A DNA stretch of 64,000 nt from Actinomycetospora sp. NBRC 106375 (GCF_030269665.1 NZ_BSTS01000002.1:186001-250000), one strand, 5' to 3'. Numbered from the stretch's first letter, positions 8,521 through 17,987 are shown. Program-made: numbers and translations. The notes: generated from the sequence alone by a model not told the origin.

Positions 8521-9105
8521 TGGGCGGGCAGGGTGGTCCAGGACCGTCAGCAGGACGTCGACGAGCAGGGCGCGCGTCCCGGCGCGGTCCAGCGTGCCCC
8601 GCACCAGCCACTCCCGGGACGCCGACCGGACCAGGCCGAAGAACGAGCGGACGCGGGCGCGGTACGGGTCGTCGGGGGCGTCCGGCGCCAGGGCCGCGAG
8701 CACGCGGTCGGCGGCGATCTCGTCGGCCTCGGCGAGGATCGCGTCGACGTCGACGTCCCCCGCCGCGCCCGTCCCCACCGAGAGCCAGAGCCCGCGGTGG
8801 CGGTCGACGGCGTCGAGGAACCAGTCCACGGCCGCGCCGGCGCGGACGTCGACCGGGCCCGTCGGCAGCCCGGCCACCGCGACCTCGGGGATCGTCGTCA
8901 ACCGGCGCACCACCTCGAGGTAGAGGTCGCGCTTGGTGCCGAAGTAGTGGTTGATCAGCCCGCGCGCGACGCCGGCCTCGCGGGCGAGGTCGGTGGTCGA
9001 GACCGCCGCGTAGGGCTGCTCGGCGAACAGCCGCAGGGCGCCGGCGACGATCTCCTCACGGCGCGCGTCGGGGTCGAGGCGCCGGCCGCGGGCGGGCGCG
9101 CTCAT
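8506..9105 (-). CDS. TetR-family regulator
   Basis: A 199-residue TetR protein with an N-terminal helix-turn-helix (EEIVAGALRLFAEQPYAAVS, then EAGVARGLINHYFGTKRDLY). It is the third gene of a coupled set: its ATG (9103-9105) overlaps the TGA of the acetoacetate-decarboxylase-like gene, which in turn overlaps the GMC oxidoreductase. A role in controlling that operon is the simplest reading. It differs clearly from the neighbouring TetR at 7776 and the two are unlikely to be a recent duplication. Confidence 0.87.
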   Translation of the reverse strand: MSAPARGRRLDPDARREEIVAGALRLFAEQPYAAVSTTDLAREAGVARGLINHYFGTKRDLYLEVVRRLTTIPEVAVAGLPTGPVDVRAGAAVDWFLDAVDRHRGLWLSVGTGAAGDVDVDAILAEADEIAADRVLAALAPDAPDDPYRARVRSFFGLVRSASREWLVRGTLDRAGTRALLVDVLLTVLDHPARPDSQV

Positions 9106-9809
9106 CGGCGTGTCGCGGAACCGAGCGTGTGGCGATCCTGGCGTGAGACGCCAGGAAAGCCGCATTCCTCGGACACGGCACGGTCCGCCGGCGTCATCCC
9201 GAAGAGCATGGCGAAGTCGTGGAGGGTCGCCGAGACGACGGGGCGCCGCCCGGCGAGGAACTGCAGGGGCCCTTCGACGTCGAAGGTCCAGTCGGCGTGC
9301 AGCGACCCGAGGCCGGCGCGGCTGCTCACCGGGCTCTCGCGGCGGCGGCCGTCGAGGTCCTGGGCGAGGGTGAAGGCGGTCCGCGGGCGGCCGGGGAGGA
9401 CCGGGCCGCGACGCAGGCGCGCGCGGGCCGCGGGGCGCTCGGCGCCCTCGACGGTCATCGACGGCGCGCCCTCGTCGAACCCGACGAAGGACGCGAGCCC
9501 CTTCGGGATGCCCCAGAGCTCGCGGCCGCCGTCGCGGGACGCCGGGCTGTCGACCCAGATCGCGACGATGTGCGGGCGGACCCGGACGCCCACGCGCCCG
9601 GCGACGGCCACGAGCAGCTCGCGGTAGCTCATGGCCCCGCCCGGGGCGTAGTCCACCCACGCGGCGCCGACCGGCGTGTGCCCGCCCGGCGAGAGCGGCC
9701 GCCAGCCGTCGGGCCAGGTGGCGGTCGGCAGGTCCGCGGTGGGGACGAGGAAGGTCGACAGGTCCATGCGGCCGACGAGCGTCCACGGCTCGGGCGGGTA
9801 GGTGCTCAC
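9102..9809 (-). CDS. acetoacetate decarboxylase-family protein
   Basis: A 235-residue protein of the ADC-like fold. The family signature GRELWGIPKGLASF, with the lysine that forms a Schiff base in true acetoacetate decarboxylases, is visible. The GTG start at 9809 overlaps the stop of the GMC oxidoreductase (GTGA) and the stop overlaps the ATG of tetR (ATGA), so the three genes are translationally coupled. The last 17 or so residues (from about EECGFPGV) are encoded by a dispersed palindromic repeat found again at 39054, so the native C-terminus was probably replaced by repeat-derived sequence. Actual decarboxylase activity is uncertain, since many family members have other roles. Confidence 0.8.
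   Translation of the reverse strand: MSTYPPEPWTLVGRMDLSTFLVPTADLPTATWPDGWRPLSPGGHTPVGAAWVDYAPGGAMSYRELLVAVAGRVGVRVRPHIVAIWVDSPASRDGGRELWGIPKGLASFVGFDEGAPSMTVEGAERPAARARLRRGPVLPGRPRTAFTLAQDLDGRRRESPVSSRAGLGSLHADWTFDVEGPLQFLAGRRPVVSATLHDFAMLFGMTPADRAVSEECGFPGVSRQDRHTLGSATRR
9122..9171. repeat. dispersed palindromic repeat B, copy 1
   Basis: A 50-bp element with inner stem CCTGGCGT/ACGCCAGG and outer arms TGTGGC/GCCGCA and CGAG/CTCG. It matches 39054-39103 with three mismatches. Here it lies inside the 3' end of the acetoacetate-decarboxylase-like coding region. Confidence 0.85.
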
Positions 9810-11566
9810 GTCGGCACTCCGATCGTCGGGGTCGGGAGATCGATCCTCAGGCCCCCGGGGGCGTCGGCCGGCACGGCGGGGTGGTGCGGGGCGACGGGCG
9901 CGACGCGGCGGTAGCCCGCACCCGGCGCCGGGCGGGGGTCGGGCTCGCCGCGGTTGGGCCACAGCGACATCGCCCGCTCGGCCAGCGCGGTGATGGTCAG
10001 CGACGGGTTCACCCCGAGGTTCGCCGGCACCGTCGACCCGTCGACGACGTGCACCCCGGGGTGGCCGTGCAGGCGGTGGTAGGGGTCGACGACCCCGGTG
10101 TCGGCGGTCTCGGAGATCACCGCGCCGCCGAGGAAGTGGCCGGTGACCGGCAGGTTCACCAACGTCGAGCTCGCGCCGACGGGGAAGCCGCGCATCCGGC
10201 GGGCCACTCGGCGGGCGACCTCGTGGCCGGCGGGGATCCAGGCGGGGTTCGGCGTACCGTCGCCGGGACGCGAGCGCAGCCCGCCGAGGAACCGCCGGGG
10301 CGTCAGCGTCAGCGAGTTGTCGAGCGTCTGCATCACGAGCAGCACGATCGACTGCTCGGCCCAGCGCCGCGGGCGGTGCAAGGCGCGCAACGTCGTCCGG
10401 GACCGCAGCACCTCACCCGCGATCCGCCGCCAGCTGGGCCCGCGGACGCCGAGCGTCGCGTCCCCGGGCGCCGTCGTCCCGTCGACGAGCACGGCCGAGA
10501 GCAGCGCCAGCAGGTTCGATCCGCGGCCGTAGCGCACCGGCTCGACGTGGGTGTGCGCGTCGGGGTGGATCGAGGACGTGATCGAGACGCCGCGGGTGTA
10601 GTCGGCGCCCGGGGCCTCGGTGCGCGCGGCGAGGATCGCCTCGGAGTTGGTGCGCGAGAGCTCGCCGAGCCGCGCGGAGATGCGCGGCAGGTCACCGGCG
10701 CGGCGGAGCCGGTGCAGCAGGCGCTGGCTGCCGAGCGCCGACGCCGCGACCACGACCTGCTGCGCGCGCAGGGTCCGCCGCCCGCCGGGGCGTCCCGTCC
10801 GCCGGACCTCCACGTCGTAGCCCGAAGCGCCGGACCCGTCGCCGTCGTGCGGGCGGATGCGCGTCACCGTGGTCATCGGGTGCACCCGCGCACCCGCCGC
10901 CTCGGCGAGGTGCAGGTAGTTCTTGACCAGCGTGTTCTTGACGTCGTGGCGGCAGCCGGTCATGCACTCGCCGCAGTGCAGGCACCCGTGGCGGGCGGGC
11001 CCGGCGCCGCCGAAGAACGGGTCGGGCACCTCGTCGCCCGGAGCCGCGCCGAAGAACACGCCGACGTCGGCGGCCCGGTAGGTGTGGCCGACACCCATCT
11101 CCTCGGCGACGTCGCGCATGACGGCGTCGGACGGGGAGACGCGGGGATAGGTGGTGGCGCCGAGCATGCGGGCTGCCTGGTCGTACGGGGCATCGAGCTC
11201 GTCGGCCCAGTCCGTGACGCCGGCCCACTGCGGGTCGTCGTAGAACGCCGGCGGCGGCCGGTAGAGGGTGTTGGCATAGACCAGCGAGCCGCCCCCGACG
11301 CCCGCGCCGGAGAGCACGAGGACGTCGCGCAGCGGGGTCGCCCGGAAGATGCCGAAGCAGCGGACCCACGGCGCCCACAGGTAGTCGCGCAGCTGCCAGG
11401 ACGTCGCCGGGAACTCGTGATCGGCGAAGCGGCGACCCGCCTCGAGCACCCCGACCCGGTAACCCTTCTCGGTCAGACGCAGCGCGGTGACCGACCCGCC
11501 GAAGCCGGAGCCGACCACGAGCACGTCGTAGTCGGGGTCCTGGTCGTCGGGGCGCGGGAGTATCAC
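9806..11566 (-). CDS. GMC oxidoreductase, cholesterol-oxidase-like
   Basis: A 586-residue FAD-dependent GMC-family enzyme. The N-terminal Rossmann motif VVGSGFGGSVTALRLTEKG begins near residue 16. GVGGGSLVYANTLY near residue 90 is the second FAD-binding signature. The C-terminus has the HLGG-like HFLGGAVISE and VVDGSTVPANLGVNPSLTI. The pattern resembles ChoD-type sterol or alcohol oxidases of actinobacteria. A cysteine cluster around residues 195-210 (CLHCGECMTGCRHDVKN) is typical of this subgroup. It is the first gene of the operon with the decarboxylase-like gene and tetR. A true sterol substrate is not proven. Confidence 0.88.
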   Translation of the reverse strand: MILPRPDDQDPDYDVLVVGSGFGGSVTALRLTEKGYRVGVLEAGRRFADHEFPATSWQLRDYLWAPWVRCFGIFRATPLRDVLVLSGAGVGGGSLVYANTLYRPPPAFYDDPQWAGVTDWADELDAPYDQAARMLGATTYPRVSPSDAVMRDVAEEMGVGHTYRAADVGVFFGAAPGDEVPDPFFGGAGPARHGCLHCGECMTGCRHDVKNTLVKNYLHLAEAAGARVHPMTTVTRIRPHDGDGSGASGYDVEVRRTGRPGGRRTLRAQQVVVAASALGSQRLLHRLRRAGDLPRISARLGELSRTNSEAILAARTEAPGADYTRGVSITSSIHPDAHTHVEPVRYGRGSNLLALLSAVLVDGTTAPGDATLGVRGPSWRRIAGEVLRSRTTLRALHRPRRWAEQSIVLLVMQTLDNSLTLTPRRFLGGLRSRPGDGTPNPAWIPAGHEVARRVARRMRGFPVGASSTLVNLPVTGHFLGGAVISETADTGVVDPYHRLHGHPGVHVVDGSTVPANLGVNPSLTITALAERAMSLWPNRGEPDPRPAPGAGYRRVAPVAPHHPAVPADAPGGLRIDLPTPTIGVPT

Positions 11567-11664
11567 CCCGTCACCCTCGCGAGTCGTTGGCAGGCTGTCA
11601 ACGAGACCCGTGTGACCCTACTCGCCAGTAACAGGCGCCGACGCGCACGTTGACACGAGAGCCA

Positions 11665-11684
11665 AACAGTCTACTTTGACTGTT
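11665..11684. promoter_or_regulatory. predicted TetR-type operator, site C
   Basis: AACAGTCTACTTTGACTGTT is a perfect AACAGTC-N6-GACTGTT palindrome, the best of the four sites, ending 33 bp before the thiolase start codon. It may overlap a TTGACT promoter element, which would fit repression. Confidence 0.75.
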
Positions 11685-11717
11685 GAGAGCAGTCGCCCCC
11701 GCGAAGGGACCCATTCC

Positions 11718-12926
11718 GTGACCGAGGCATACATCTACGACGCCCTCCGCACCCCGCGCGGCAGGGGCAAGGCCGCCGGGTCGCTGCACGCGACCAAGCC
11801 GGTGTCCCTGGTCGTCGGGCTGATCGACGAGCTGCGCAAGCGCAACCCGGACCTCGACCCCGACCGCATCGAGGACGTCGTCCTGGGCTGCGTCAGCCCG
11901 ATCGGCGACCAGGGCGGCGACATCGCGAAGACCGCCGCGATCGCCGCGGGCCTGCCCGACCACGTCGGCGGCGTCCAGCTCAACCGCTTCTGCGCGTCCG
12001 GCCTCGAGGCCGTGAACCAGGCCGGCCAGCGCGTGCGCTCCGGCTTCGAGGACATGATCGTCGCCGGTGGCGTCGAGTCGATGTCCCGCGTGGCCATGGG
12101 CTCCGACGGCGGCGCCTGGGCGATGGACCCGGAGACCAACTTCGAGACCTCGTTCGTGCCGCAGGGCATCGGCGCCGACCTCATCGCCACGCTCGAGGGC
12201 TTCAGCCGGGAGGACGTCGACGCGTACGCGCTCGAGTCGCAGACCCGCGCCGCGAAGTCCTGGGCCGACGGCGCCTTCGAGCGCTCGATCGTCCCGGTCG
12301 TCGACCGCAACGGACTCGTGGTGCTCGACCACGACGAGCACGTCCGCGAGACCACGTTCGAGGGCCTGTCGGGCCTCAAGCCGTCGTTCGCCGGCATCGG
12401 CGAGATGGGCGGCTTCGACGCGGTGGCGCTGCAGAAGTACCACTGGGTCGAGGCGATCAACCACGTGCACCACCCCGGCAACAGCTCCGGGATCGTCGAC
12501 GGCGCCGCGCTGGTGCTGCTCGGCACCGAGGAAGCCGGCAAGCAGAACGGCCTCACCCCGCGCGCCCGCATCGTCGGCACGGCCGTCTCCGGCGCCGACC
12601 CGACGATCATGCTCACCGGCCCGACGCCGGCCTGCGAGAAGGTCCTGGCCAAGGCCGGGATGACCATGGCCGACATCGACCTCCTCGAGATCAACGAGGC
12701 GTTCGCGGCCGTGCCGATGAAGCTCATGAAGGACCTCGACTTCCCGCACGAGCGCACCAACGTCGCGGGCGGCGCCATCGCGCTGGGCCACCCGCTGGGC
12801 GCCACCGGCGCGATGCTGGTCGGCACCATGGTCGACGAGCTCGAGCGCCGCGACCTGCGCCGCGCCCTCGTCACGCTGTGCATTGGCGGCGGCATGGGCG
12901 TCGCGACCATCATCGAGCGGGTCTGA
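11718..12926 (+). CDS. fadA: acetyl-CoA acyltransferase (thiolase), FadA-type
   Basis: A 402-residue degradative thiolase that cleaves 3-ketoacyl-CoA with CoA to release acetyl-CoA. The nucleophilic Cys92 is in [12 protein letters not shown], the active His in [11 protein letters not shown], and the C-terminal Cys in [10 protein letters not shown]. The GTG start at 11718 follows a GAAGGGAC ribosome site. It lies 48 bp upstream of the enoyl-CoA hydratase/3-hydroxyacyl-CoA dehydrogenase gene, so the pair should form a trifunctional-type beta-oxidation complex like mycobacterial FadA-FadB. Transcription is probably controlled through the perfect palindrome at 11665. Confidence 0.93.
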   Translation: MTEAYIYDALRTPRGRGKAAGSLHATKPVSLVVGLIDELRKRNPDLDPDRIEDVVLGCVSPIGDQGGDIAKTAAIAAGLPDHVGGVQLNRFCASGLEAVNQAGQRVRSGFEDMIVAGGVESMSRVAMGSDGGAWAMDPETNFETSFVPQGIGADLIATLEGFSREDVDAYALESQTRAAKSWADGAFERSIVPVVDRNGLVVLDHDEHVRETTFEGLSGLKPSFAGIGEMGGFDAVALQKYHWVEAINHVHHPGNSSGIVDGAALVLLGTEEAGKQNGLTPRARIVGTAVSGADPTIMLTGPTPACEKVLAKAGMTMADIDLLEINEAFAAVPMKLMKDLDFPHERTNVAGGAIALGHPLGATGAMLVGTMVDELERRDLRRALVTLCIGGGMGVATIIERV

Positions 12927-12974
12927 GCCACCCCCGGAACGTCATCGACCAGCGATCAAGGAGTCAGTAGCGCA

Positions 12975-15143
12975 GTGTCCGAGAACATGTTCCGGTGGGA
13001 GGCCGACGGGGACGGCATCGTCACGCTGACGATGGACGACCCGACCGCCTCGGCCAACACGATGAGCGCCAAGTGGGGCGAGGACTTCGCCGAGACGCTG
13101 AAGCGTCTCGAGGCCGAGAAGGACTCGATCACCGGCGTCGTGCTGACCTCGGCGAAGAAGACCTTCTTCGCGGGCGGCAACCTCGACGATCTCGTGAAGT
13201 ACACGACGGCCGACGCGCAGAAGGTCTTCGACCAGTCGCAGCAGATCAAGGGCCTGTTGCGCCGCCTCGAGACCCTCGGCAAGCCGGTCGTCGCGGCGAT
13301 CAACGGCGCGGCGCTGGGCGGCGGCCTCGAGATCGCGCTGGCCTGCCACCACCGCATCGCCCTCGACGCCAAGGGCTCGAAGATCGGGCTGCCCGAGGTC
13401 ACGCTCGGCCTGCTGCCCGGCGGTGGCGGCGTCGTGCGCGTCGTGCGCCTGCTCGGCCTGGCCGACGGCCTCATGAACGTGCTGCTGCAGGGTCAGCAGC
13501 GCGCCCCGAAGGCCGCCCTCGAGGCCGGCCTGGTGCACGAGGTCGTCGACAGCCCCGACGAGCTGATCGCCCGCGCCAAGCAGTGGGTGAAGGACAACCC
13601 CGAGGCGATCCAGCCCTGGGACGAGAAGAAGTACAAGATCCCCGGCGGCACGCCGTCGACGCCGAGCTTCGCCGCGAACCTCCCGGCATTCCCGGCCAAC
13701 CTGCGCAAGCAGCTCAAGAACGCCCCGATGCCCGCGCCGTACCTGATCATGGACGCGGCCGTCGAGGGCTCGCAGGTCGACATCGACAACGCCGGCAAGA
13801 TCGAGTCGCGCTACTTCGCCGAGCTCGCCTGCGGCCAGGTGTCGACGAACATGACCCGCGCGTTCTTCTTCGACCTGCAGGCCATCAACAAGGGCGCCTC
13901 GCGCCCCGACGGCTATGAGTTGCACAGCGCCCGCAAGGTCGTCGTGCTCGGCGCCGGGATGATGGGCGCGGGCATCGCGTACTCGTGCGCGATGGCGGGC
14001 CTCGAGGTCGTCCTCAAGGACGTCGCCCAGGCCAACGCCGACAAGGGCAAGGACTACTCGAAGAAGATCCTCGACAAGGCCGTCTCGCGCGGGAAGTCGA
14101 CGCAGGAGAAGGCCGACGAGGTCCTCGCCCGCATCACGCCCACCGAGAAGCCCGAGGACGCCGCGGGCGCCGACCTCGTCATCGAGGCCGTGTTCGAGAG
14201 CCCGGACCTCAAGAAGCAGGTCTTCGCGGAGATCATGCCGCACCTCGCGCCGGACGCGGTGCTGGGCTCGAACACCTCGACGCTGCCGATCACCGATCTC
14301 GCGACCGGCGTCGACCGGCCCGAGGACTTCGTCGGCCTGCACTTCTTCTCGCCGGTCGACAAGATGCCGCTCCTGGAGATCATCAAGGGCGAGAAGACCA
14401 GCGACGCGACACTGGCCAAGGCGATCGACATCGCCCTGCAGATCAAGAAGACCCCGATCGTCGTCTCCGACAGCCGCGGGTTCTTCACCAGCCGCGTCAT
14501 CGGCACGTTCATCAACGAGGCCGTGGCGATGCTGGGCGAGGGCGCCGCGCCGTCGTCGATCGAGCAGGCCGGGTCGCAGGCCGGCTACCCGGCCCCGCCG
14601 CTGCAGCTGATGGACGAGCTCACGCTGACGCTGCCGCAGCACATCCGCGAGGAGACCCGCAAGGGCGTCGAGGCGTCCGGCGGCACGTGGGTCGGGCACC
14701 CGTCCGACGCCATCGTCGACCGGATGGTCGAGCTCGGCCGCAAGGGCCGCTCCTCGGGCGCCGGGTTCTACTCCTACGACGAGTCGGGCAAGCGCACCCG
14801 CCTGTGGCCCGGCCTGACCGAGGAGTTCGGCGCCGCGAAGGGCGACCTGCCGTTCGAGGACATGCAGGAGCGCATGCTCTTCGCCGAGGCCCTCGAGACC
14901 GTGAAGTGCTTCGACGAAGGTGTCCTGCACACCATCGCCGACGCCAACATCGGCTCGATCATGGGCATCGGCTACCCGGCCTGGACCGGCGGCGTCGCGC
15001 AGTACATCGACGGCTACCCCGGCGGCCTGCCCGGGTTCGTCGAGCGCGCCCGCATCCTGGCCAAGGCCTACGGCGACCGCTTCCAGCCGCCGGCCTCGCT
15101 CGTCGAGAAGGCCGAGAAGGGGCAGTCGCTGCGCGGCGAGTGA
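12975..15143 (+). CDS. fadB: enoyl-CoA hydratase/3-hydroxyacyl-CoA dehydrogenase
   Basis: A 722-residue bifunctional beta-oxidation alpha subunit. The N-terminal hydratase domain (about 1-200) shows FFAGGNLDDLV and NGAALGGGLEIALACHHRIA. The NAD-binding dehydrogenase domain begins near residue 320 with VVVLGAGMMGAGIAYSCAMA and continues with NTSTLPITDLA and GLHFFSPVDKMPLLEII. A C-terminal dehydrogenase domain follows (SRGFFTSRVIGTF). It should hydrate enoyl-CoA and oxidise the 3-hydroxy product with NAD. An AAGGAG site precedes the GTG at 12975; an ATG 12 bases later (12987) is an alternative. The operon ends at the strong hairpin at 15190. Confidence 0.94.
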   Translation: MSENMFRWEADGDGIVTLTMDDPTASANTMSAKWGEDFAETLKRLEAEKDSITGVVLTSAKKTFFAGGNLDDLVKYTTADAQKVFDQSQQIKGLLRRLETLGKPVVAAINGAALGGGLEIALACHHRIALDAKGSKIGLPEVTLGLLPGGGGVVRVVRLLGLADGLMNVLLQGQQRAPKAALEAGLVHEVVDSPDELIARAKQWVKDNPEAIQPWDEKKYKIPGGTPSTPSFAANLPAFPANLRKQLKNAPMPAPYLIMDAAVEGSQVDIDNAGKIESRYFAELACGQVSTNMTRAFFFDLQAINKGASRPDGYELHSARKVVVLGAGMMGAGIAYSCAMAGLEVVLKDVAQANADKGKDYSKKILDKAVSRGKSTQEKADEVLARITPTEKPEDAAGADLVIEAVFESPDLKKQVFAEIMPHLAPDAVLGSNTSTLPITDLATGVDRPEDFVGLHFFSPVDKMPLLEIIKGEKTSDATLAKAIDIALQIKKTPIVVSDSRGFFTSRVIGTFINEAVAMLGEGAAPSSIEQAGSQAGYPAPPLQLMDELTLTLPQHIREETRKGVEASGGTWVGHPSDAIVDRMVELGRKGRSSGAGFYSYDESGKRTRLWPGLTEEFGAAKGDLPFEDMQERMLFAEALETVKCFDEGVLHTIADANIGSIMGIGYPAWTGGVAQYIDGYPGGLPGFVERARILAKAYGDRFQPPASLVEKAEKGQSLRGE

Positions 15144-15189
15144 CCCCGCTGGCGTAGCCGGCGCGTCCGGCTGCGCGTGCCTGTTCGGA

Positions 15190-15236
15190 ACGAACGGCGC
15201 TCTCGCTGCTTGCGAAGCAGCGAGAGCGCCGTTCGT
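15190..15236. terminator. strong hairpin terminator after the thiolase operon
   Basis: A perfect 22-bp stem (15190-15211 with 15215-15236), 3-base loop GCG and a short GTTT tail, beginning 46 bp after the fadB stop. Confidence 0.9.
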
Positions 15237-15288
15237 GTTTCCGGGGCCGGGGCGGACGGCCTCGCCGCCCCCAACCCGCGCGCACCCA

Positions 15289-15308
15289 TACCGTCAGCCC
15301 TGACTGTC
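15289..15308. promoter_or_regulatory. predicted TetR-type operator, site D
   Basis: TACCGTCAGCCCTGACTGTC keeps the core GTC-N6-GAC and the GACTGT half-site of the other three palindromes. It lies 48 bp before the racemase/CoA-transferase start, so that gene probably joins the same regulon. Confidence 0.6.
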
Positions 15309-15356
15309 TCGTAGGCTCGCCGTCGATCCCGAGACGACTTGGAGGACGAGGGCCCC

Positions 15357-16505
15357 ATGGGTGTGCTGGACGGCGTCAAGGTCATCGAGGTGGCCGGGAT
15401 CGGCCCCGGGCCGTTCGCGGCGATGATGCTCGCGGACATGGGCGCCGAGGTGCTGCGCGTCGACCGGCCCTCCGGCGGCGGGCTCTCGCTGGGCGACCCG
15501 CGCAAGGACGTCCTCGGACGGGGCCGGCGGTCGGTGGCCCTGGACCTCAAGAGCGACGAGGGCCTCGCGGTGCTGCTCGACCTCGTCGAGGGCGCCGACG
15601 TGCTCCTCGAGGGCTACCGGCCCGGGGTAGCCGAGCGGCTCGGCTTCGGGCCCGACGACTGCCACGCGCGCAATGAGCGCCTCGTCTACGGCCGCATGAC
15701 CGGCTGGGGCCAGGACGGCCCGCAGGCCTCGCGCGCCGGGCACGACCTGACCTACCTCTCGACGGCCGGGGTCGTCGCGCACATGGCCGGACCGGACGGC
15801 GCGCCCGCCATCCCGATCAACCTCGTCGGCGACTTCGGTGGCGGCGGGATGCTGCTGGTGGTCGGCGTGCTGGGCGCGCTCGTGGAGCGGGGCATCTCGG
15901 GCCGGGGCCAGGTCGTCGACGCCGCGATCGTGGACGGCGCCGCGATCCAGATGGCCATGGTCTACGGGCTGCGCGCGGGCGGGGCCTGGCCGAACCCCCG
16001 CGGCGGCAACATCCTCGACGGCGGCGCGCCGTTCTACCAGAGCTACCGCTGCTCGGACGGCGGATGGGTCGCGGTGGGCGCGCTGGAGCCGCAGTTCTAC
16101 GCCGCGCTCATGAGCGGCCTCGGGCTCGACGGCGAGGACATCGCCGCGCACCAGTGGGACATGGCGCGCTGGCCGGAGTTCCGGGCGCGGCTCACCGAGG
16201 TGTTCGCGACGCGCACCCGCGACGAGTGGGCCGCCGACCTCGAGCCGACCGACGCGTGCGTCGCGGCCGTGCTCGAGATGGAGGAGTCCGCCGCGCACCC
16301 GCACAACGTGGCGCGCGGCCTGCACGTCGACGCGTTCGGCGTGCGGCAGCCGGCCCCGGCGCCGCGGTTCAGCCGCACGCCCAGCGGCACGCCGAACCCG
16401 CCCGCGTCGCCGGGCCAGCACTCCGCCGAGGCGCTCGCCGACTGGGGCCTCGACCGCGACCGGATCGCGAAGCTGCAGGAGGCGGGCGTCGTCCACCAGA
16501 CCTAG
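15357..16505 (+). CDS. alpha-methylacyl-CoA racemase / CaiB-BaiF CoA-transferase family
   Basis: A 382-residue class III CoA-transferase-fold protein. The N-terminal GVKVIEVAGIGPGPFAAMML, the central GHDLTYLSTAG with the His/Asp pair used by alpha-methylacyl-CoA racemases, and the ESAAHPHNVARG segment favour a racemase over a formyl-CoA transferase. Racemases invert the 2-methyl centre so that branched or sterol side chains can enter beta-oxidation. This fits the adjacent thiolase and hydratase/dehydrogenase. The ATG at 15357 has a GGAGGA site upstream, and site D lies in the promoter. Confidence 0.88.
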   Translation: MGVLDGVKVIEVAGIGPGPFAAMMLADMGAEVLRVDRPSGGGLSLGDPRKDVLGRGRRSVALDLKSDEGLAVLLDLVEGADVLLEGYRPGVAERLGFGPDDCHARNERLVYGRMTGWGQDGPQASRAGHDLTYLSTAGVVAHMAGPDGAPAIPINLVGDFGGGGMLLVVGVLGALVERGISGRGQVVDAAIVDGAAIQMAMVYGLRAGGAWPNPRGGNILDGGAPFYQSYRCSDGGWVAVGALEPQFYAALMSGLGLDGEDIAAHQWDMARWPEFRARLTEVFATRTRDEWAADLEPTDACVAAVLEMEESAAHPHNVARGLHVDAFGVRQPAPAPRFSRTPSGTPNPPASPGQHSAEALADWGLDRDRIAKLQEAGVVHQT

Positions 16506-16541
16506 GCTCACGAGCGCTCGGCGGACGCACGAGGAGGGCCC

Positions 16542-17936
16542 GTGATCCTGACCCCGGCCGGGGCGTGGCGCGCTGTCGGCAACATGCGCGCCCGGGTCCT
16601 CGAGGGGCCGCTCGCCGACCTGCGGCGCATGCCCCGCTCGGCGTTCGACACCGGTCCCGGCGACCCCGGCGGCGACCTGGGCCGGGCGCACGGCCTCGTG
16701 CGGGCCGGGTCGGTCAGCACCTACCGCTACGCCGTGCACCCGAGCGCGCGGCTGCGGGGCTCGCCGGTCGTGCTGGTCTCACCGCTGGGCGCGTGCGGCG
16801 TCGGCTTCGACCTGCGGCGCGGCAACAGCCTGGTCGAGCACCTCGTCGGGGAAGGGCGGTCGGTCTACCAGATCGACGACGAGGATCTCGTCGGCCACGG
16901 CGGCTCGATCTCGCCCGGGCCCGCCGACCTCGAGCGCTGGGTCGACGAGATCCTCCCGCACGTCGTGCGCACCGTCAGCGAGCACCACGACGGCGCGCCC
17001 GTGCACCTCGTGGGCTGGTCGATGGGTGGGCTGCACGCGGTGCTCGCGGCCGCCGCGCACCCGCGCCTGCCGCTGGGCTCGGTGACGGCGATCGCGACAC
17101 CGTTCGAGCTCGACGAGGTGCCCCCGGTGGTGCGGGCGCGCCCGCTGGCGGTGGCCGCCGGCGGACCGGTGCTCGCGACGGCGCAGACCCTGCTCGCGCT
17201 CATGCCGCTGCCGCGCCTGCTGAAGGCCCTGGGTCTCGGGTCACTCGACGAGCTGCTGACCGCGCCGTTGACCATGGTGGTCCGGCTCGACGACCGCGAG
17301 TTCCTGGCCCAGCTCGAGGCGGTCGACGACCTCCGCGCGCTCATCGGCGACCAGGCCCGCCTCGTCGGCACGTTCTTCCGCGCCATGGTCGCGCCGGAGG
17401 ACCTCGCGGCGGGCCGGATCCCCGTCGGGCACCGCGTGGTCGATCTCGCCGACGTGCACCGCCCCGTCCTGCTCGTGGCCGGTGAGAGCGACCGGGTCGT
17501 GCCGCCCCGCGCCGTGCGGGCGGGGGCGCGGCGCCTGCGGGGCACGGAGACGCGCCTGACGACCGCGCCGGGCGGCCACCTTGGCGTCCTCACCGGACGG
17601 TCCGCGAAGGACACGACGTGGGCGCGGCTGTGCGCGTTCCTCGACCGTCACGACGCCCCCGCGACGGTCGAGGGCAGCTCGCCGGGCAGCCGCCGCGTCC
17701 TGCGCCCGGCGCGGTCGAGCGCCCGGGCGACCGTCGAGCCGATCCGCCCGCTCGTGTCGGCACCCCGCGAGGAGGCGCGCCCCCGGAACGAGGCGGTGGT
17801 GGAGGGGGTCGAAGCCGAGGCGGTCGCGGACCAGCCCGCTCCCGAGGCCGGCGGCGCCGCGACGCCGCGTCCCGTCCGCCGCTCGTCCCGGCTGCCGGCC
17901 CCCAAACGGGCGTCGCGCTCGCCGCGGCAACGCTGA
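16542..17936 (+). CDS. PhaC-like alpha/beta hydrolase with disordered C-terminal tail
   Basis: A 464-residue protein with an alpha/beta-hydrolase core of the polyhydroxyalkanoate-synthase/acyltransferase class. The nucleophile elbow HLVGWSMGGLHA carries a serine rather than the PhaC cysteine, the Asp is in VAGESDRVVPP and the His in APGGHLGVLTG. The last 85 or so residues are Arg/Pro/Ala/Glu-rich and probably disordered. The GTG start has a GAGGAGGG site. It follows the racemase by 36 bp and may be co-transcribed. Serine instead of cysteine argues for a hydrolase or acyltransferase rather than a polymerase. Confidence 0.75.
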   Translation: MILTPAGAWRAVGNMRARVLEGPLADLRRMPRSAFDTGPGDPGGDLGRAHGLVRAGSVSTYRYAVHPSARLRGSPVVLVSPLGACGVGFDLRRGNSLVEHLVGEGRSVYQIDDEDLVGHGGSISPGPADLERWVDEILPHVVRTVSEHHDGAPVHLVGWSMGGLHAVLAAAAHPRLPLGSVTAIATPFELDEVPPVVRARPLAVAAGGPVLATAQTLLALMPLPRLLKALGLGSLDELLTAPLTMVVRLDDREFLAQLEAVDDLRALIGDQARLVGTFFRAMVAPEDLAAGRIPVGHRVVDLADVHRPVLLVAGESDRVVPPRAVRAGARRLRGTETRLTTAPGGHLGVLTGRSAKDTTWARLCAFLDRHDAPATVEGSSPGSRRVLRPARSSARATVEPIRPLVSAPREEARPRNEAVVEGVEAEAVADQPAPEAGGAATPRPVRRSSRLPAPKRASRSPRQR

Positions 17937-17987
17937 GACCTGCGTCGACGAGGCCCGTGCGATGGGGCGGTCGTCTACTGTGACGAC

